Positions 8,124 to 18,125 of a stretch of 53,013 bases of DNA are shown here, piece after piece. The notes beneath the pieces are model-generated. The model was not told the DNA's origin, made no database searches, and worked only from the letters and a program-made list of their open reading frames with translations. Position numbers and translations under genes: made by a program. The stretch comes from an uncultured Anaerolineaceae bacterium (GTDB taxonomy: Bacteria > Chloroflexota > Anaerolineae > Anaerolineales > Anaerolineaceae): the NCBI GenBank assembly GCA_927443345.1, contig CAKMKJ010000055.1:1-53013 (forward strand). Reading direction: 5' to 3'. Numbering within the stretch: position 1 is the first letter of the stretch; every line of letters begins with the position of its first letter.

Positions 8124-9320
8124 ATGACGAAAGCGTCTCCTAAAATTATCGTGGCAATAACTTGTCTTGTGTTTTTGGTGTTTGGATTATTTAACGGCTC
8201 AATCGGTCCAATCGTCAAGGAATTATCTCATCAGACCAATTCAACACTAGGCGCCATCGGCGGAGTGCTCACATTTTTGTTTACGGGTGCCCTCATCTCC
8301 ATGTTTGTGGCGGGGCCGCTGACTGACCGTTTTGGCAAAAAAATTGTGATGGTCATTTCATTGTTATTTTTATCAGCCGGTCTCGTCGGGCTGTGTCTCA
8401 CCCGATCTTTACCCTTGATGTTCTTCTTTTTCTTTTTTACGGGTCTTGGTCAAGGGGGCATGGAGGTCAGCGGAAATTTAGTGGTGGCTGAGGCCTACCC
8501 CAAAAATAATACCGGAATTTTGAATTTGCTGCATTTCTTTTACGGCTTTGGTGCTTTTATAGGTCCGGCATTCATCAGCCTTGCTATTTCAAATGACGTA
8601 TCGGGCAAAATTGTTTTATGGTTCGCATCCGGGTTTTTTGTTGTTCTCGCAGTCTTATATATCATCTTGTATATGAACAAACCAAAAAGCGCATCTATGC
8701 CCCTCTCTGAGAACAAAGCAACTCGCGTCAGTGTCTATCGCTCTCCGCTGCTATGGTTTACCGGCATTATGCTTTTGACTTATGTAGGCGTCGAATTTGG
8801 CCTTGGAAGTTGGGCAACCACTTTCATGGAGGTTTCAGCCCGGCTTCCAATTCAACAAGGTGCCCTGGTGACCTCGGCCTATTGGGGTTTCATCACCTTG
8901 GGCAGATTAGCCGGTCTGGTCTTGAGTAAGAAGTTAAAATCACTTCAATTGCTAGGCGTGGCCACAATAGGTTCGTTGATCGGGGTCATCGCGTTAATCA
9001 TATTTACCGGAACAACCTCCGCCGCGATCGTCAGTATCATGGTCATTGGGTTATGTTTTGGCACCGTTTATCCAACTACCATCGCCTTTACTTCAGACGC
9101 TTTCATCAACAATCAAGGCAAAGCTGTCGGGTTGGTTTCAACATTCGGCAGCATCGGTGGGTTGACTTTACCCTGGATGGCGGGAATAATTCTCGAAAAA
9201 TACCCCCCATTAACCTTTGTGATTTTCGAAACTGCCATCATAATCGCCATGTTAGCGTTTTTCATTTGGATAAGAGTCACGTTTAAGAACACTAAAACAA
9301 CAGAAATACTCACACAATAG
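8124..9320 (+). CDS. MFS transporter
   Basis: Twelve-helix major facilitator, about 398 residues. The start at ATG 8124 (MTKASPKIIV) has AAGGA seven bases upstream; an in-frame ATG at 8109 has a weaker site. The MFS motif A appears as GPLTDRFGKK between helices 2 and 3. The helix 4-5 region (FFTGLGQGGMEVSGNLVVAEAYP) resembles the FucP/sugar or multidrug branches, but no substrate can be named. It lies 47 bases after the TauE-type exporter and may share its transcript. A terminator follows at 9365. Confidence 0.85.
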   Translation: MTKASPKIIVAITCLVFLVFGLFNGSIGPIVKELSHQTNSTLGAIGGVLTFLFTGALISMFVAGPLTDRFGKKIVMVISLLFLSAGLVGLCLTRSLPLMFFFFFFTGLGQGGMEVSGNLVVAEAYPKNNTGILNLLHFFYGFGAFIGPAFISLAISNDVSGKIVLWFASGFFVVLAVLYIILYMNKPKSASMPLSENKATRVSVYRSPLLWFTGIMLLTYVGVEFGLGSWATTFMEVSARLPIQQGALVTSAYWGFITLGRLAGLVLSKKLKSLQLLGVATIGSLIGVIALIIFTGTTSAAIVSIMVIGLCFGTVYPTTIAFTSDAFINNQGKAVGLVSTFGSIGGLTLPWMAGIILEKYPPLTFVIFETAIIIAMLAFFIWIRVTFKNTKTTEILTQ

Positions 9321-9364
9321 AGATGGTTTAAATTAAACTAAAGAAACAGGTTGTTTTTTAGTTG

Positions 9365-9407
9365 AACAGCGAAAGGATGTTTGCCAATATTCTTTTGCTG
9401 TTTTTTT
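9365..9407 (+). terminator. Terminator after the MFS gene
   Basis: AACAGCGAAAGGA (9365-9377) pairs with TTCTTTTGCTGTT through G-C, A-U and G-U pairs around a loop of about 12 nt. It is followed by seven T bases at 9401-9407. Confidence 0.7.
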
Positions 9408-9508
9408 ATGTATGTTTAACGATATCTTTCATCAGTATTTATTGATTTTTGGAAGAAATAATTATATGGTTTACTCTGAACAAATTTACTGATTCAAGGA
9501 TGGAAAAA

Positions 9509-11647
9509 ATGGCAGTTTCTTCGAGTAATTCGACTGATAAGGTTTTGAATCCCAAAAAATCAAGACAATGGCTGATTGGCGTTTGGTTAATCCGCGTGAC
9601 TTATATTGCCCTGTCGATAAGCTGCGTCATTGACATTATCATCGGGTTCACCGAAAAATTTGATTGGGTAGATTGGACCAGCTTGTTAATCCGCCTGACT
9701 GCTGTTGCCATCATCGTCATTTTCGCAGAGCCATCCCTCAAGAAGAACAATCCCATCCCGGCTGTTTTGACCACCATCCTGGTTTCTGAAATTGCTCTGT
9801 TTTTCATGTGTGTCGTCAGTCCATTGATGATTGCCTGGCTGTTAGGCATCATCATCAGCCTGCTGCTTTCATTGCTGGTAATTCAATTGATGCCTCCCTC
9901 CTGGATGGGTAAAGGCATTTTCATTTCTTTTGTGGGTGGCGCAGTGGTCGCTTTGACCGACTTTTTGCCAAAAACTGTAAGTTATCAGATCAATGTTAGT
10001 GATCCGCAAGCATTATTGTTGACTGCCATGGCCATTGGATTAAGTGTTCTGCTGTTTGCCAGATACTCGAAATATCCCGTTACCGCTAAATTGGTTCTGG
10101 CTATTTCTACATTGGTCGTCTTTGGTGTCAACATCTTGGGGGTCATTATTTCAAGTGTACTGCTCCGATCTGAAAATATGGCTACCGAAACCATCAGCAC
10201 CATTTCATCGTGGTTCTTGTTTGGATCACAAATTTTTATCATTTTTTCGGCTGTGGCTGCTTTATGGCTGGCGCGTTTCATAACCAAACCGCTTCTCGAA
10301 ATCGTGGAGGTGGCAGACAAAATTTCTCGTGAAGGAGATCTTTCTCAGCGCTCCATTACCCACTATCAAGATGAAGTGGGATTGATGTCAGATTCTTTCA
10401 ATCAACTAATCGCTTCATTATATGAAATGGCCAACATCGCAGAACAGATTTCAAATGGCGACCTGACCATGGAAGTCACACCGAAATCAGATCATGATGA
10501 CCTCGGCAACGCCTTTAAGAAAATGGTTTCCAGCTTGCGGGTGACGGTTGCCAGTGTGGCAGCCAATGCCGCAGAATTAAATCAGTCGGCAGCCGAATTA
10601 TCAGAAGCCTCTTTGCAAGCCAGGGCTGCCACAGATCAAATCACCAATTCCATGCAGCAGATGGCTTCCAGTTCGCAAGATCAAACTTCCGCTATTGCCG
10701 CCACTTCCAATTCAGTTGAGCAGATGTCTAAAGCCATTGAAGGTGTCGCTCGCGGGTCGCAGGAACAAAGCCAATCAGTTTCCAAAGCCACTGAAATCAC
10801 CGATCAGATCAACACCGCCATCCGTCAAGTTGCCCTAAATGCAAATGCAGTAGCAACGGATTCAGCCTCTGCTGCAGAAACCGCTAAAAATGGGTCTCAG
10901 ATTGTTGAGGGAACCCTGACAGGAATGCATACCATCAAAACCAAAGTGGATGCAGCCTCAGAAAAAATCGAAGAAATGGGCAAGCGTTCGCTTGAAATCG
11001 GCGCTATCGTTGAAACCATCGAAGAAATAGCCTCTCAAACCAATTTGCTGGCATTGAATGCTGCCATTGAAGCCGCCCGAGCAGGTGAACACGGTAAAGG
11101 CTTTGCTGTCGTCGCGGACGAAGTACGCAAGTTGGCAGAACGCTCCTCTTTGGCCACAAAAGAGATCGACGCCTTGATTAACGGAATTCAATCCACCGTC
11201 TCAGATGCAGTCCAGGCTATGGCAGAAAGTTCCAGTGAAGTTGAAGATGGCGTAACCAATGCCAACCTTGCAGGTAAAGCCCTGGCGGATATTTTAGGTG
11301 CTACCACCGCTGCGAACAAACAGGCAGCGCTAGCCTCAGAAGCCACGGCGCGTATGGAACAAGCCTCTCAAGAGTTGGTCATAGCCGTGGATGCAGTATC
11401 CGAGATCGTAGAACAGAACACCGCCGCAACTGAAGAGATGGCCGCAACTTCATCAGAGGTATCTCAGTCAATAGAACACATTGCCAGCGCCAGTGAAGAA
11501 AACAGCGCAGAAGTTGAACAAGTAAGTGCCAGTACAGAAGAAATGAGCGCACAGATCGCTGAAGTGACAGACGCAGCAGCTTCATTATCAAGCATGGCAA
11601 AAGCACTTGATCAAATCGTTTTGGGTTTCAAATTAACCCGCGAATAA
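9509..11647 (+). CDS. Methyl-accepting chemotaxis protein with multi-pass membrane sensor
   Basis: Chemoreceptor of 712 residues. The ATG at 9509 has AAGGA eight bases upstream; longer starts lack this. The N-terminal about 255 residues hold roughly eight hydrophobic helices with only short loops and no large extracellular ligand domain, so sensing is probably within or close to the membrane. A HAMP domain follows (about residues 257-315, starting [14 protein letters not shown]). The rest is the cytoplasmic coiled-coil signalling domain, with the conserved hairpin tip [18 protein letters not shown] at about 508-525. This tip contacts CheA and CheW, which are not encoded in this window. The second receptor gene 122 bases downstream is a close paralogue with the same layout. 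Confidence 0.93.
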   Translation: MAVSSSNSTDKVLNPKKSRQWLIGVWLIRVTYIALSISCVIDIIIGFTEKFDWVDWTSLLIRLTAVAIIVIFAEPSLKKNNPIPAVLTTILVSEIALFFMCVVSPLMIAWLLGIIISLLLSLLVIQLMPPSWMGKGIFISFVGGAVVALTDFLPKTVSYQINVSDPQALLLTAMAIGLSVLLFARYSKYPVTAKLVLAISTLVVFGVNILGVIISSVLLRSENMATETISTISSWFLFGSQIFIIFSAVAALWLARFITKPLLEIVEVADKISREGDLSQRSITHYQDEVGLMSDSFNQLIASLYEMANIAEQISNGDLTMEVTPKSDHDDLGNAFKKMVSSLRVTVASVAANAAELNQSAAELSEASLQARAATDQITNSMQQMASSSQDQTSAIAATSNSVEQMSKAIEGVARGSQEQSQSVSKATEITDQINTAIRQVALNANAVATDSASAAETAKNGSQIVEGTLTGMHTIKTKVDAASEKIEEMGKRSLEIGAIVETIEEIASQTNLLALNAAIEAARAGEHGKGFAVVADEVRKLAERSSLATKEIDALINGIQSTVSDAVQAMAESSSEVEDGVTNANLAGKALADILGATTAANKQAALASEATARMEQASQELVIAVDAVSEIVEQNTAATEEMAATSSEVSQSIEHIASASEENSAEVEQVSASTEEMSAQIAEVTDAAASLSSMAKALDQIVLGFKLTRE

Positions 11648-11769
11648 GAATTATGGTATAGCGTTTTTACAGGTTTAATTTCTATAATTTATGTAGTATT
11701 TATTCTATTTCATTTACAACTGTTGTATCAATTTAACTGTACAAAATCTAATTGTTTAGGCAGGTATAT

Positions 11770-13905
11770 GTGAATTTTCAGAAAGTTGTGTCAACTATCA
11801 GTGTTGACGGCAATACATCATCACGCCAGTGGAAAACTGGTATTTGGCTAATCCGTCTTACCTATTTTGCATTATTGGCAAGCAGCATCCTTGATATAGT
11901 CCTATCCTTTTCAACAAAGACACTCTTTGCTGAATACATCAGCATGGCAATCCGATTAGTGGCTGCTTTGATCATTCTTATTTTTGGCGAATCTTTCATG
12001 CGAAAGAGAAAGCCAATTCCGGCTACCTTGACCACAATAATCGTCGCGATTATTGCATTATTTACGATGTGTCTGGTTCGCCCTATCAATATAGGCTGGT
12101 TATTGGGGCTGATTGTCAGTTTGCTTTTATCTTTGATTGTCATCCAATTAATGCCTGCAAATTGGATGGGTAAGGGAATTTTTATCGCATTTATCGGCGG
12201 CGCAATAATAGCACTTACCGATTTCTTCCCGAATACAGCCCATTACAAGGTTAATCTTGGCGATCCACAGGTCTTTCTGTTGTTCGGTATTTCAATTGGA
12301 TTAACGATTATGTTGTTCACCAGGTTTACCAAATATCCTGTCACTGCCAAGCTGGTGTTGGCAATTACATCCATGTCTGTTTACCTGTTCAATATTTTAG
12401 GGATTATTCTTGCAAGTGCTTTAGAAAGTCAGGCCACCTCAGGGGTCATGACTATTACGCTTTTTGCGCATTGGTACTTATTGGGGTCTCAACTTTCAGT
12501 AATCATCGCTGCTGTTGCCGCTTTATGGTTGGCACGCTTAATTACCAACCCCCTGCTTGAAATCGTGAACGTTGCAGACAAGATCGCTCGCGAAGGGGAT
12601 TTGTCACAACGCTCCGTCACCCGTTACCAGGATGAAGTCGGCTTGATGTCTGAATCGTTCAACCAATTGATTGGGTCCCTGAATGATATGGCACAAGTTG
12701 CTGAAGAGATATCCTCAGGCAATTTGACCGTGGATGTTAGACCGAAATCTGCAAATGATGATTTAGGCAACGCTTTTAAAAAAATGATTGCCAGCCTGAA
12801 AGAGACTGTCTCAAGCGTGGCACTTAACGCCGCCGAACTCAATCAATCTGCTTCTGAACTCTCTGATGCATCCCTTCAAGCCAGAGCTGCCACAGACCAG
12901 ATCACCAATTCCATGCAACAGTTGGCTGCAAGCTCTCAAGAACAAACATCAGTCGTTGCCACTACATCCAATTCAGTTGAACAGATGGCCAAAGCCATCG
13001 AAGGTGTGGCCTTGGGTGCCCAGGAACAGAGTCAATCTGTATCTAAAGCCACCGAGATCACTGACCAGATTAGCTCCGCCATCCGCCAGGTAGCCCAGAA
13101 TGCCAATGCCGTTTCAACCGGTTCGGCTTCTGCAGCCGAAGCTGCCAAAAAAGGATAGCAGACCGTCGAAATTACCCTTTCAGGCATGCAAACCATCAAA
13201 ACCAAGGTGGGGGCTGCCTCAACAAAGATAGAAGAGATGGGCCAACGTTCACAAGAAATCGGTGCCATCGTTGAAACCATTGAAGACATCGCCTCTCAAA
13301 CCAACCTGCTGGCACTCAATGCTGCCATCGAAGCAGCCCGCGCCGGTGAACAAGGCAAAGGTTTCGCAGTTGTTGCAGATGAAGTGCGTAAGTTAGCTGA
13401 GCGTTCTTCATTAGCTACCAAAGAAATAGGCTCACTGATCAAGGGCATTCAAACTACTGTATCCGAAGCCGTCCAGGCCATGGAAGAAAGCTCATCCGAA
13501 GTCAATCAGGGTGTTGAAAACGCAAACCAGGCTGGCAAAGCCTTGACTGACATCCTTTCTGCGACAGAAGCCGTGAATAAACAAGCCGCTCTTGCTTCAG
13601 AAGCTACAGGCCGTATCGAACAAGCTTCTCAAGAATTGGTCACCGCCGTGGATGCCGTCTCGCAGATTGTGGAACAGAACACCGCCGCCACTGAAGAGAT
13701 GGCTGCCACCTCCAATGAAGTTGCACAAGCCATTGAGCACATTTCAACGTCGACCCAACAGAACAACGCCGAAGTTGAAGAGGTTAGCGGCAGTACTGAA
13801 GAAATGAGCGCACAGATTGTTGAAGTCACCGAAGCGGCTGTCTCACTCTCCAATATGGCCAACGCTCTCGACCAGATTGTGGCACGATTCAAATTAAATA
13901 ATTAA
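11770..13905 (+). pseudogene. Second chemotaxis receptor, interrupted by in-frame TAG
   Basis: Paralogue of the upstream chemoreceptor with the same order: about eight membrane helices, HAMP domain and signalling coiled coil. It starts best at GTG 11770 with AGG-type bases just upstream. After codon 462 a TAG (13156-13158) interrupts the signalling domain at AAEAAKKG-stop-QTVE. The frame then continues unchanged to 13905 with the whole hairpin tip ([18 protein letters not shown]) and adaptation regions. The upstream paralogue has Ser at this position, and TCG to TAG is one base change. Translated only to the TAG, the product would lack the CheA-binding tip and should not signal. Alternatives are readthrough or a sequence error. 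Without the stop the protein would have 711 residues. Confidence 0.85.
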
Positions 13906-13932
13906 GTCAAATTTGTAATCCAATTTAGAAGG

Positions 13933-13971
13933 GATCTTTCCTGACCAAATAATCAGGAAAGATCTTTTTTG
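13933..13971 (+). terminator. Terminator after the chemoreceptor pair
   Basis: A perfect 12-bp stem GATCTTTCCTGA / TCAGGAAAGATC (13933-13944, 13953-13964) with an 8-nt loop is followed by T bases. Confidence 0.88.
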
Positions 13972-14044
13972 TTATTCAGACTTAAATGCTCTCCTTTGTG
14001 CTAATATAAATAAAACAACTTGTTCGACAAATTGGAGATTACTT

Positions 14045-14557
14045 ATGGCTGGATTTGATTTTTTAACAGGGACAAAAAGACCTGCGGCAGGCACCCCGGT
14101 GCTGCCCGCCCTGGATGTGCGTGAACGACTGCTGAGATTGAACCGCCCTACGGCTCCCTGGCAGATCATTGACGGCGCTGCTGAAAAAGTGGATTTGATT
14201 GCAGAGTGGAGAATTGTTGACGCGCAATGGTTCGAGATTTTTGCCAAAGCCGGTCTTAAGAAGGTCTTCCGCATCTACATGAAACTGGTCGAAGCCTCTC
14301 ATGAACTGCGCGCCATGGACCGCGAATACAGCGTGGAGTGGTCTGCCGGCATCCCCAATCTCAGTTTGGCGGTTAGTGCTTTCAAGGGGCAATCCACTTC
14401 GGTAGAGTTCGGTCAGGCAATCGGGTTCACCGAAACCCTGGCCATCGGTGAGATTTATAAGTACAAATTCAACAGCAATGAGCTGAAAAAGCCCATTCAA
14501 GATGCCGCACTTGCCTGCGGCTGGGTTTATAAAGGCGTTGCATTCGGAAAGTTGTAA
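14045..14557 (+). CDS. Conserved protein of unknown function
   Basis: A 170-residue soluble protein with no signal peptide or membrane helix. Start ATG has GGAGA eight bases upstream. It has a hydrophilic alpha/beta composition with motifs such as RPTAPWQIIDG, LIAEWRIVDAQWFEIFAKAGL, MDREYSVEW and ACGWVYKGVAFGKL. The overall pattern matches a widespread conserved hypothetical family that I know only as uncharacterised; no catalytic motif stands out. It lies between the chemoreceptor terminator and its own terminator, so it is probably transcribed alone. Confidence 0.8.
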   Translation: MAGFDFLTGTKRPAAGTPVLPALDVRERLLRLNRPTAPWQIIDGAAEKVDLIAEWRIVDAQWFEIFAKAGLKKVFRIYMKLVEASHELRAMDREYSVEWSAGIPNLSLAVSAFKGQSTSVEFGQAIGFTETLAIGEIYKYKFNSNELKKPIQDAALACGWVYKGVAFGKL

Positions 14558-14578
14558 ACGCTAATTAATCAAACTAAT

Positions 14579-14608
14579 AGTGCCTGGTAAATTACTCAGG
14601 CACTTTTG
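14579..14608. terminator. Terminator between convergent genes
   Basis: AGTGCCTG (14579-14586) pairs with CAGGCACT (14597-14604) and is followed by TTTTG. It lies 22 bases after the conserved-protein stop and 36 bases from the end of the opposing response-regulator gene. Confidence 0.75.
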
Positions 14609-14639
14609 AGTTAAACTATTTGAAGCATTTTTAGACCCA

Positions 14640-15149
14640 TTAATTATTTACCGAATACCTGGCGCCCAACTTCCCTTTTGAGTCTGTCATCATCTGCTTT
14701 CCATTTTCATCTTTTAGCGGTGCTTTATTACTTTTCCAATACTGGATGAGAATGTTGGCCAAATTGCACATATCTTCATAGCGATAAGGCTTAACAAAAT
14801 AAGAATAAGCCCCCAATCGGTAAGCGGTTTGAATATCATCAGGGTCTTCAGAAGATGAGAGCACCATTGCAGGTATGATCGCTCTGGATGGGTTGTTTTG
14901 CAGGTTTTCAAGTATTTCAAAACCATCCTCCCCGGGCATTTTGATATCCGTAATCAACATTGAGGGATAAGGATTAGTTGCTCGATCTGAAAACTCACCT
15001 TCACCCTGCAAATAAGCAAGGGCTTCTCGGCTGCTGTTCATGCATATAAGTTTATTCTTGCCAACAACGAGACTAAATGCGCGCTCAATCAGCTCTAAAT
15101 CACTGATGTCGTCATCTATGATCATAATCCATGATTCAGTATTGTTCAT
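14640..15149 (-). CDS. Single-domain response regulator (CheY-like)
   Basis: Receiver-only protein of 169 residues. Acidic pocket IIDDD near residue 10, phospho-acceptor Asp in LITDIKMPGEDGFEIL, conserved Ser in VLSSSE and Lys in YFVKPY are all present, so it should be phosphorylated by a partner histidine kinase. There is no output domain; the last about 40 residues are a polar tail. The spacing resembles Rcp1-like receivers that pass phosphate within a phosphorelay. No kinase is adjacent. The nearby chemoreceptors make a chemotaxis link possible but not shown. It is on its own transcript, convergent with the conserved-protein gene. Confidence 0.9.
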   Translation of the reverse strand: MNNTESWIMIIDDDISDLELIERAFSLVVGKNKLICMNSSREALAYLQGEGEFSDRATNPYPSMLITDIKMPGEDGFEILENLQNNPSRAIIPAMVLSSSEDPDDIQTAYRLGAYSYFVKPYRYEDMCNLANILIQYWKSNKAPLKDENGKQMMTDSKGKLGARYSVNN

Positions 15150-16000
15150 TATGTCAATCTCTCTACTAGTAAAGATAATCCCCCAAAAAAGGAGGATAGT
15201 ACGCCAATGTATACAGATAATAGAAGATTGATTTTTTTTACCAATAAATAAATTACAAAACCGTGACTATTATTTTACTAAAGAATAATTTATTTGGTGC
15301 TTTATTAATTTTCTCTTATTTATCTGCGGAACTATGCAAACAAGAGATTCTAATGGTCGCTGACCATTATTAATTTAGAAGCAAGTTGTTTGGCAATAAT
15401 ATGCTATAGCCAATCTGTTTATGAGAAAAATTATATCATTATCACATTGATGCGGTTTGGCTAAACATCAACTACCCGAACCCAAAACCACTAAGTGGAT
15501 TCACCCAGCAAACAGGCCATCAGTTGAGTAGCGCCAACACTATACAGATATCGGCAAAACATTACCGTTCCTGCGAGGTTGATAAGAATAGAAAAAGTTA
15601 GCGCTTTGTCTTTCTAACGTCATAATCCGAGTAGGGTACCGGTGGCGATAATCATATGGCCGAAAACCATTTTCAACCACATTGAGGATCACCGCCAGCG
15701 CTACCACGAGAAAGACCGAGGTGAGGATAGGAAATAACCAGATCAGCCCCATATTGATGCCACCCCCGGGTGTCACATCCCTTTGCCGATGCCCTTCCAC
15801 CAATCAGGAAGAAGGTTTTGGGTTGTACCACATGGGTGCGCTCAGCATGCTGAGCACCACACCGACAAACACTGTCAGCCGAATAAGTGAATAAATACTC
15901 GTAATTTCCTTCTACATATGTAATCGAACCAATTTTTTCCGCATTACGGCATGCAGAGTGAAGGAAATGAAACAATGATCCTTAAATTTTTATCACAACC
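15150..16000. other. Gene-poor stretch between response regulator and NfeD-type gene
   Basis: 15150-15535 is A/T-rich with no credible reading frame, RNA fold or repeat that I can see. 15540-15960 is richer in G/C. On the - strand it holds two short frames predicting membrane helices, in different phases (VFVGVVLSMLSAPMW and then IWLFPILTSVFLVVALAVIL). This looks like either tiny membrane-protein genes or a decayed gene. Confidence 0.4.
15540..15752 (-). CDS. Possible small single-helix membrane protein
   Basis: A frame of about 70 codons starting at ATG 15752 (MGLIWLFPILTSVFLVV) with a G-rich stretch upstream that could serve as a ribosome site. It would encode one membrane helix and a basic, Tyr/Arg-rich tail (GFRPYDYRHRYPTR). 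A second hydrophobic frame lies just upstream in another phase. I do not recognise the protein; a remnant of a larger gene is equally possible. Confidence 0.25.
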   Translation of the reverse strand: MGLIWLFPILTSVFLVVALAVILNVVENGFRPYDYRHRYPTRIMTLERQSANFFYSYQPRRNGNVLPISV

Positions 16001-17326
16001 TTACACCCTCTTAACCACCACCTTCAACCCTTCTGTCCTCACCACTTCCACCAGATCATTCGCCTTGATCGCATGTTCACCCTCCACCAGTTTCGCGGAC
16101 CAGCGCTCACCCGCCACCTGCACGATACCGGTCGGGTTGATCTCGGTCACGGCCAGACCGCTGCGCCCCACCAGCGCGGATTGACCCGTAATAACCGGTG
16201 TCTTCATTGCGCGGACGGCGATCATCACAAGTGTAAAGAAGGTAGCACCGGTGAACACGCCCATGCCTATCACCAACGGCACAGAGACGCGGCCAAATAC
16301 AGGCATTTCTGCAGAGTTAAACAACACCAACGCACCGATGATGAAGGTCACAACCCCGGCTACGGTCAACGCCCCATGCGTAGGTGCTTTAATATCCAAA
16401 ATAAACAAGATAAATGAAATACCAATCAAAACCAATCCAAACCAGTTGACCGGCAGAATACCCAGTCCATACCCAGCCAACGCCAACAGGATGGCACCGA
16501 AGAAACCAGCCACCCAGCCTCCGGGTTGTGAAAGTTCGATCAGGATGGCCTGCACACCCAATGACAGTAACACAAAAACGATATTGGGGTTTACAAGCGC
16601 GCCTAAAAGGTTTTCGATAAACGTGGCTTTCACCACAACCACTTGAGCATTGGCGGTGTGAATCACCACTTTGTTGCCGTCCATGTCATAAGTCTGCCCA
16701 TCGATTTGGGCGAGCAGATCGTTCACATCTTTTGCAATAAAATCCACCATGTTTACAGCCAGAGCCTCATTGGCGCTGGCAGCTTTGGCATCCTGTATGG
16801 ATGATTCAGCCAGGGCAACGGCATCTGCACCACGACGCTCTGCCAAGGCGCGCGCACTGGCTTTGAGAATTTCCTTGGTTTTCGCCTCCATGGTGGCGTC
16901 AATATCTTCGCCTTGAGCCCCAACCGGGCTGGCCGCGCCTATTACCGAACCAGGGCTCATGGCAGCATAGTCCCCAGCAAGGACGATTAACGTCCCGGCC
17001 GACGCTGCCATCGCACCCCGCGGCGCAACATACACGGCTACAGGTACGGGGCTGGCTAAAATCTGCTGGATGAGATTGTTCATTATTTCAACTGAACCGC
17101 CGGGCGTGTTGACCTCAATCACGATCAGGTCCGCGTCGAGATTGACAGCCTGGTCAACGCCGCGCTGCAGATACGTCCGCCAAACGGGGGTCAGCGGTCC
17201 GTTGAAGTTCATTGAGACCACTACAGGGGCATCCGACTGGGCAATAACCGGTTTCGGTGCCAGGGGGATGAATGACAACGCTAAAAGCGTGAATAAGAGA
17301 ATTTTAAGGGTTCGTTTTGTGTTCAT
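16001..17326 (-). CDS. NfeD-family membrane-bound serine protease (ClpP-class)
   Basis: Membrane protein of 441 residues with the full NfeD1b layout. A signal peptide (residues 1-29, ending VIAQS) is followed by a ClpP-like domain (about 30-235) with LIVIEVNTPGGSVEIMNNLI, the catalytic Ser in AMAASAGTL and a candidate Lys in AKTKEILKASARALA. Four or five helices follow (about 240-370), then a C-terminal OB-fold (SALVGRSGLAVTEINPTG). In studied homologues the protease cleaves membrane proteins such as stomatin/SPFH partners. No stomatin gene is next to it here. Its upstream region is occupied by the 70-bp repeat array, so its promoter may be unusual. Confidence 0.92.
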   Translation of the reverse strand: MNTKRTLKILLFTLLALSFIPLAPKPVIAQSDAPVVVSMNFNGPLTPVWRTYLQRGVDQAVNLDADLIVIEVNTPGGSVEIMNNLIQQILASPVPVAVYVAPRGAMAASAGTLIVLAGDYAAMSPGSVIGAASPVGAQGEDIDATMEAKTKEILKASARALAERRGADAVALAESSIQDAKAASANEALAVNMVDFIAKDVNDLLAQIDGQTYDMDGNKVVIHTANAQVVVVKATFIENLLGALVNPNIVFVLLSLGVQAILIELSQPGGWVAGFFGAILLALAGYGLGILPVNWFGLVLIGISFILFILDIKAPTHGALTVAGVVTFIIGALVLFNSAEMPVFGRVSVPLVIGMGVFTGATFFTLVMIAVRAMKTPVITGQSALVGRSGLAVTEINPTGIVQVAGERWSAKLVEGEHAIKANDLVEVVRTEGLKVVVKRV

Positions 17327-17360
17327 GGTTTCATTATAGCAAATTGTAAAAACCTTTTCT

Positions 17361-17695
17361 TAACCACGAAATTCACAGAAATTTTTAAAAAGAAGTTCAA
17401 AAATACGAAAACCAAGAACAAAAACATTCTTAACCACGAAACTCACAGAAATTTATAAAATGAAGTTCAAAAATACGAAAACCAAGAACAAAAACATTCT
17501 TAACCACGAAACTCACAGAAATTTATAAAAAGAAGTTCAAAAATACGAAAATCAAGAACAAAAACATTCTTAACTACAATAATTGCATAAATATCTAAAA
17601 GAAGTTCAAATAACGAAAACAAGAACAAAAAAAAATCAACCACTAATAACACGAAATTGTCTAAAAAGAATTTCAAAGATCAAAAATAGAATCTT
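17361..17695. repeat. Tandem array, 70-bp period, left side of GxxExxY module
   Basis: Units starting TAACCACGAA begin at 17361, 17431 and 17501, exactly 70 bases apart and nearly identical. They are followed by a degenerate unit at 17571 and a more decayed one from about 17641. The sequence is A/T-rich with the recurrent blocks AACCACGAA, CACAGAAATTT and GAAGTTCAAAAATACGAAA. It has no coding potential and lies between the NfeD gene start and the GxxExxY gene end. The outermost 40 bases match the inverted right-hand array end at 18371-18410. Confidence 0.9.
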
Positions 17696-17710
17696 TTCCA
17701 CAACCAATGT

Positions 17711-18103
17711 TCATAATATCACTCTCTCAACTGTTGCTCTTGGATAATGTCCGAAGTTCACTAAAAGTCCGAGGCGAAGTTTTGACACCTTCAAGTAGTT
17801 GAGGAGTTGGGCTTTGTGCTCTTCACATGTATCTTTAGTTGCTTTTAATTCCAGAATAATTTTTCCAAAACAAAGAAAATCTGGACGAAACACTTGATTT
17901 AGCACAAAACCTTTGTACTCAATTGTCATTTCAGATTGTGATTTATAAGGAATTTCTCGTAGTTCAAACTCTTTTGTAAGAGCCCCTTGATAGACCCCTT
18001 CAGTGAATCCACATCCTAATTCTCTATATACCTCAAAGATTGCTCCTTGAATCAAAAAACATTCCTCTTTATATAGGATTTTCGTACTTAAGTCAGAACC
18101 CAT
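17711..18103 (-). CDS. GxxExxY protein, PD-(D/E)XK nuclease-like
   Basis: Protein of 130 residues with a very good ribosome site (AGGAGGGAATT before the ATG). The family hallmark occurs near residue 30: GCGFTEGVYQGAL. A nuclease-type core follows: FRPDFLCFGKIILELKA, giving the PD and ELK parts of the PD-(D/E)XK active-site pattern, so a metal-dependent nuclease fold is likely. Members of this family (PDDEXK_3, TIGR04256) are also found inside intervening sequences of rRNA genes; the cellular role is unknown. Here the gene is flanked on both sides by repeat arrays in opposite orientation and is more A/T-rich than its neighbours, which suggests an acquired module. Confidence 0.9.
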   Translation of the reverse strand: MGSDLSTKILYKEECFLIQGAIFEVYRELGCGFTEGVYQGALTKEFELREIPYKSQSEMTIEYKGFVLNQVFRPDFLCFGKIILELKATKDTCEEHKAQLLNYLKVSKLRLGLLVNFGHYPRATVERVIL

Positions 18104-18125
18104 AATTCCCTCCTATAAATAAAAC

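Noticed and set aside
5528-13905. An alternative genetic code, because two genes have in-frame stops
   Set aside because: One stop is TAA and the other TAG, and both codons end normal genes throughout the window.
17361-17695. The 70-bp periodic array as a CRISPR
   Set aside because: The whole 70-bp unit is repeated; there are no unique spacers between short repeats and no cas genes nearby.
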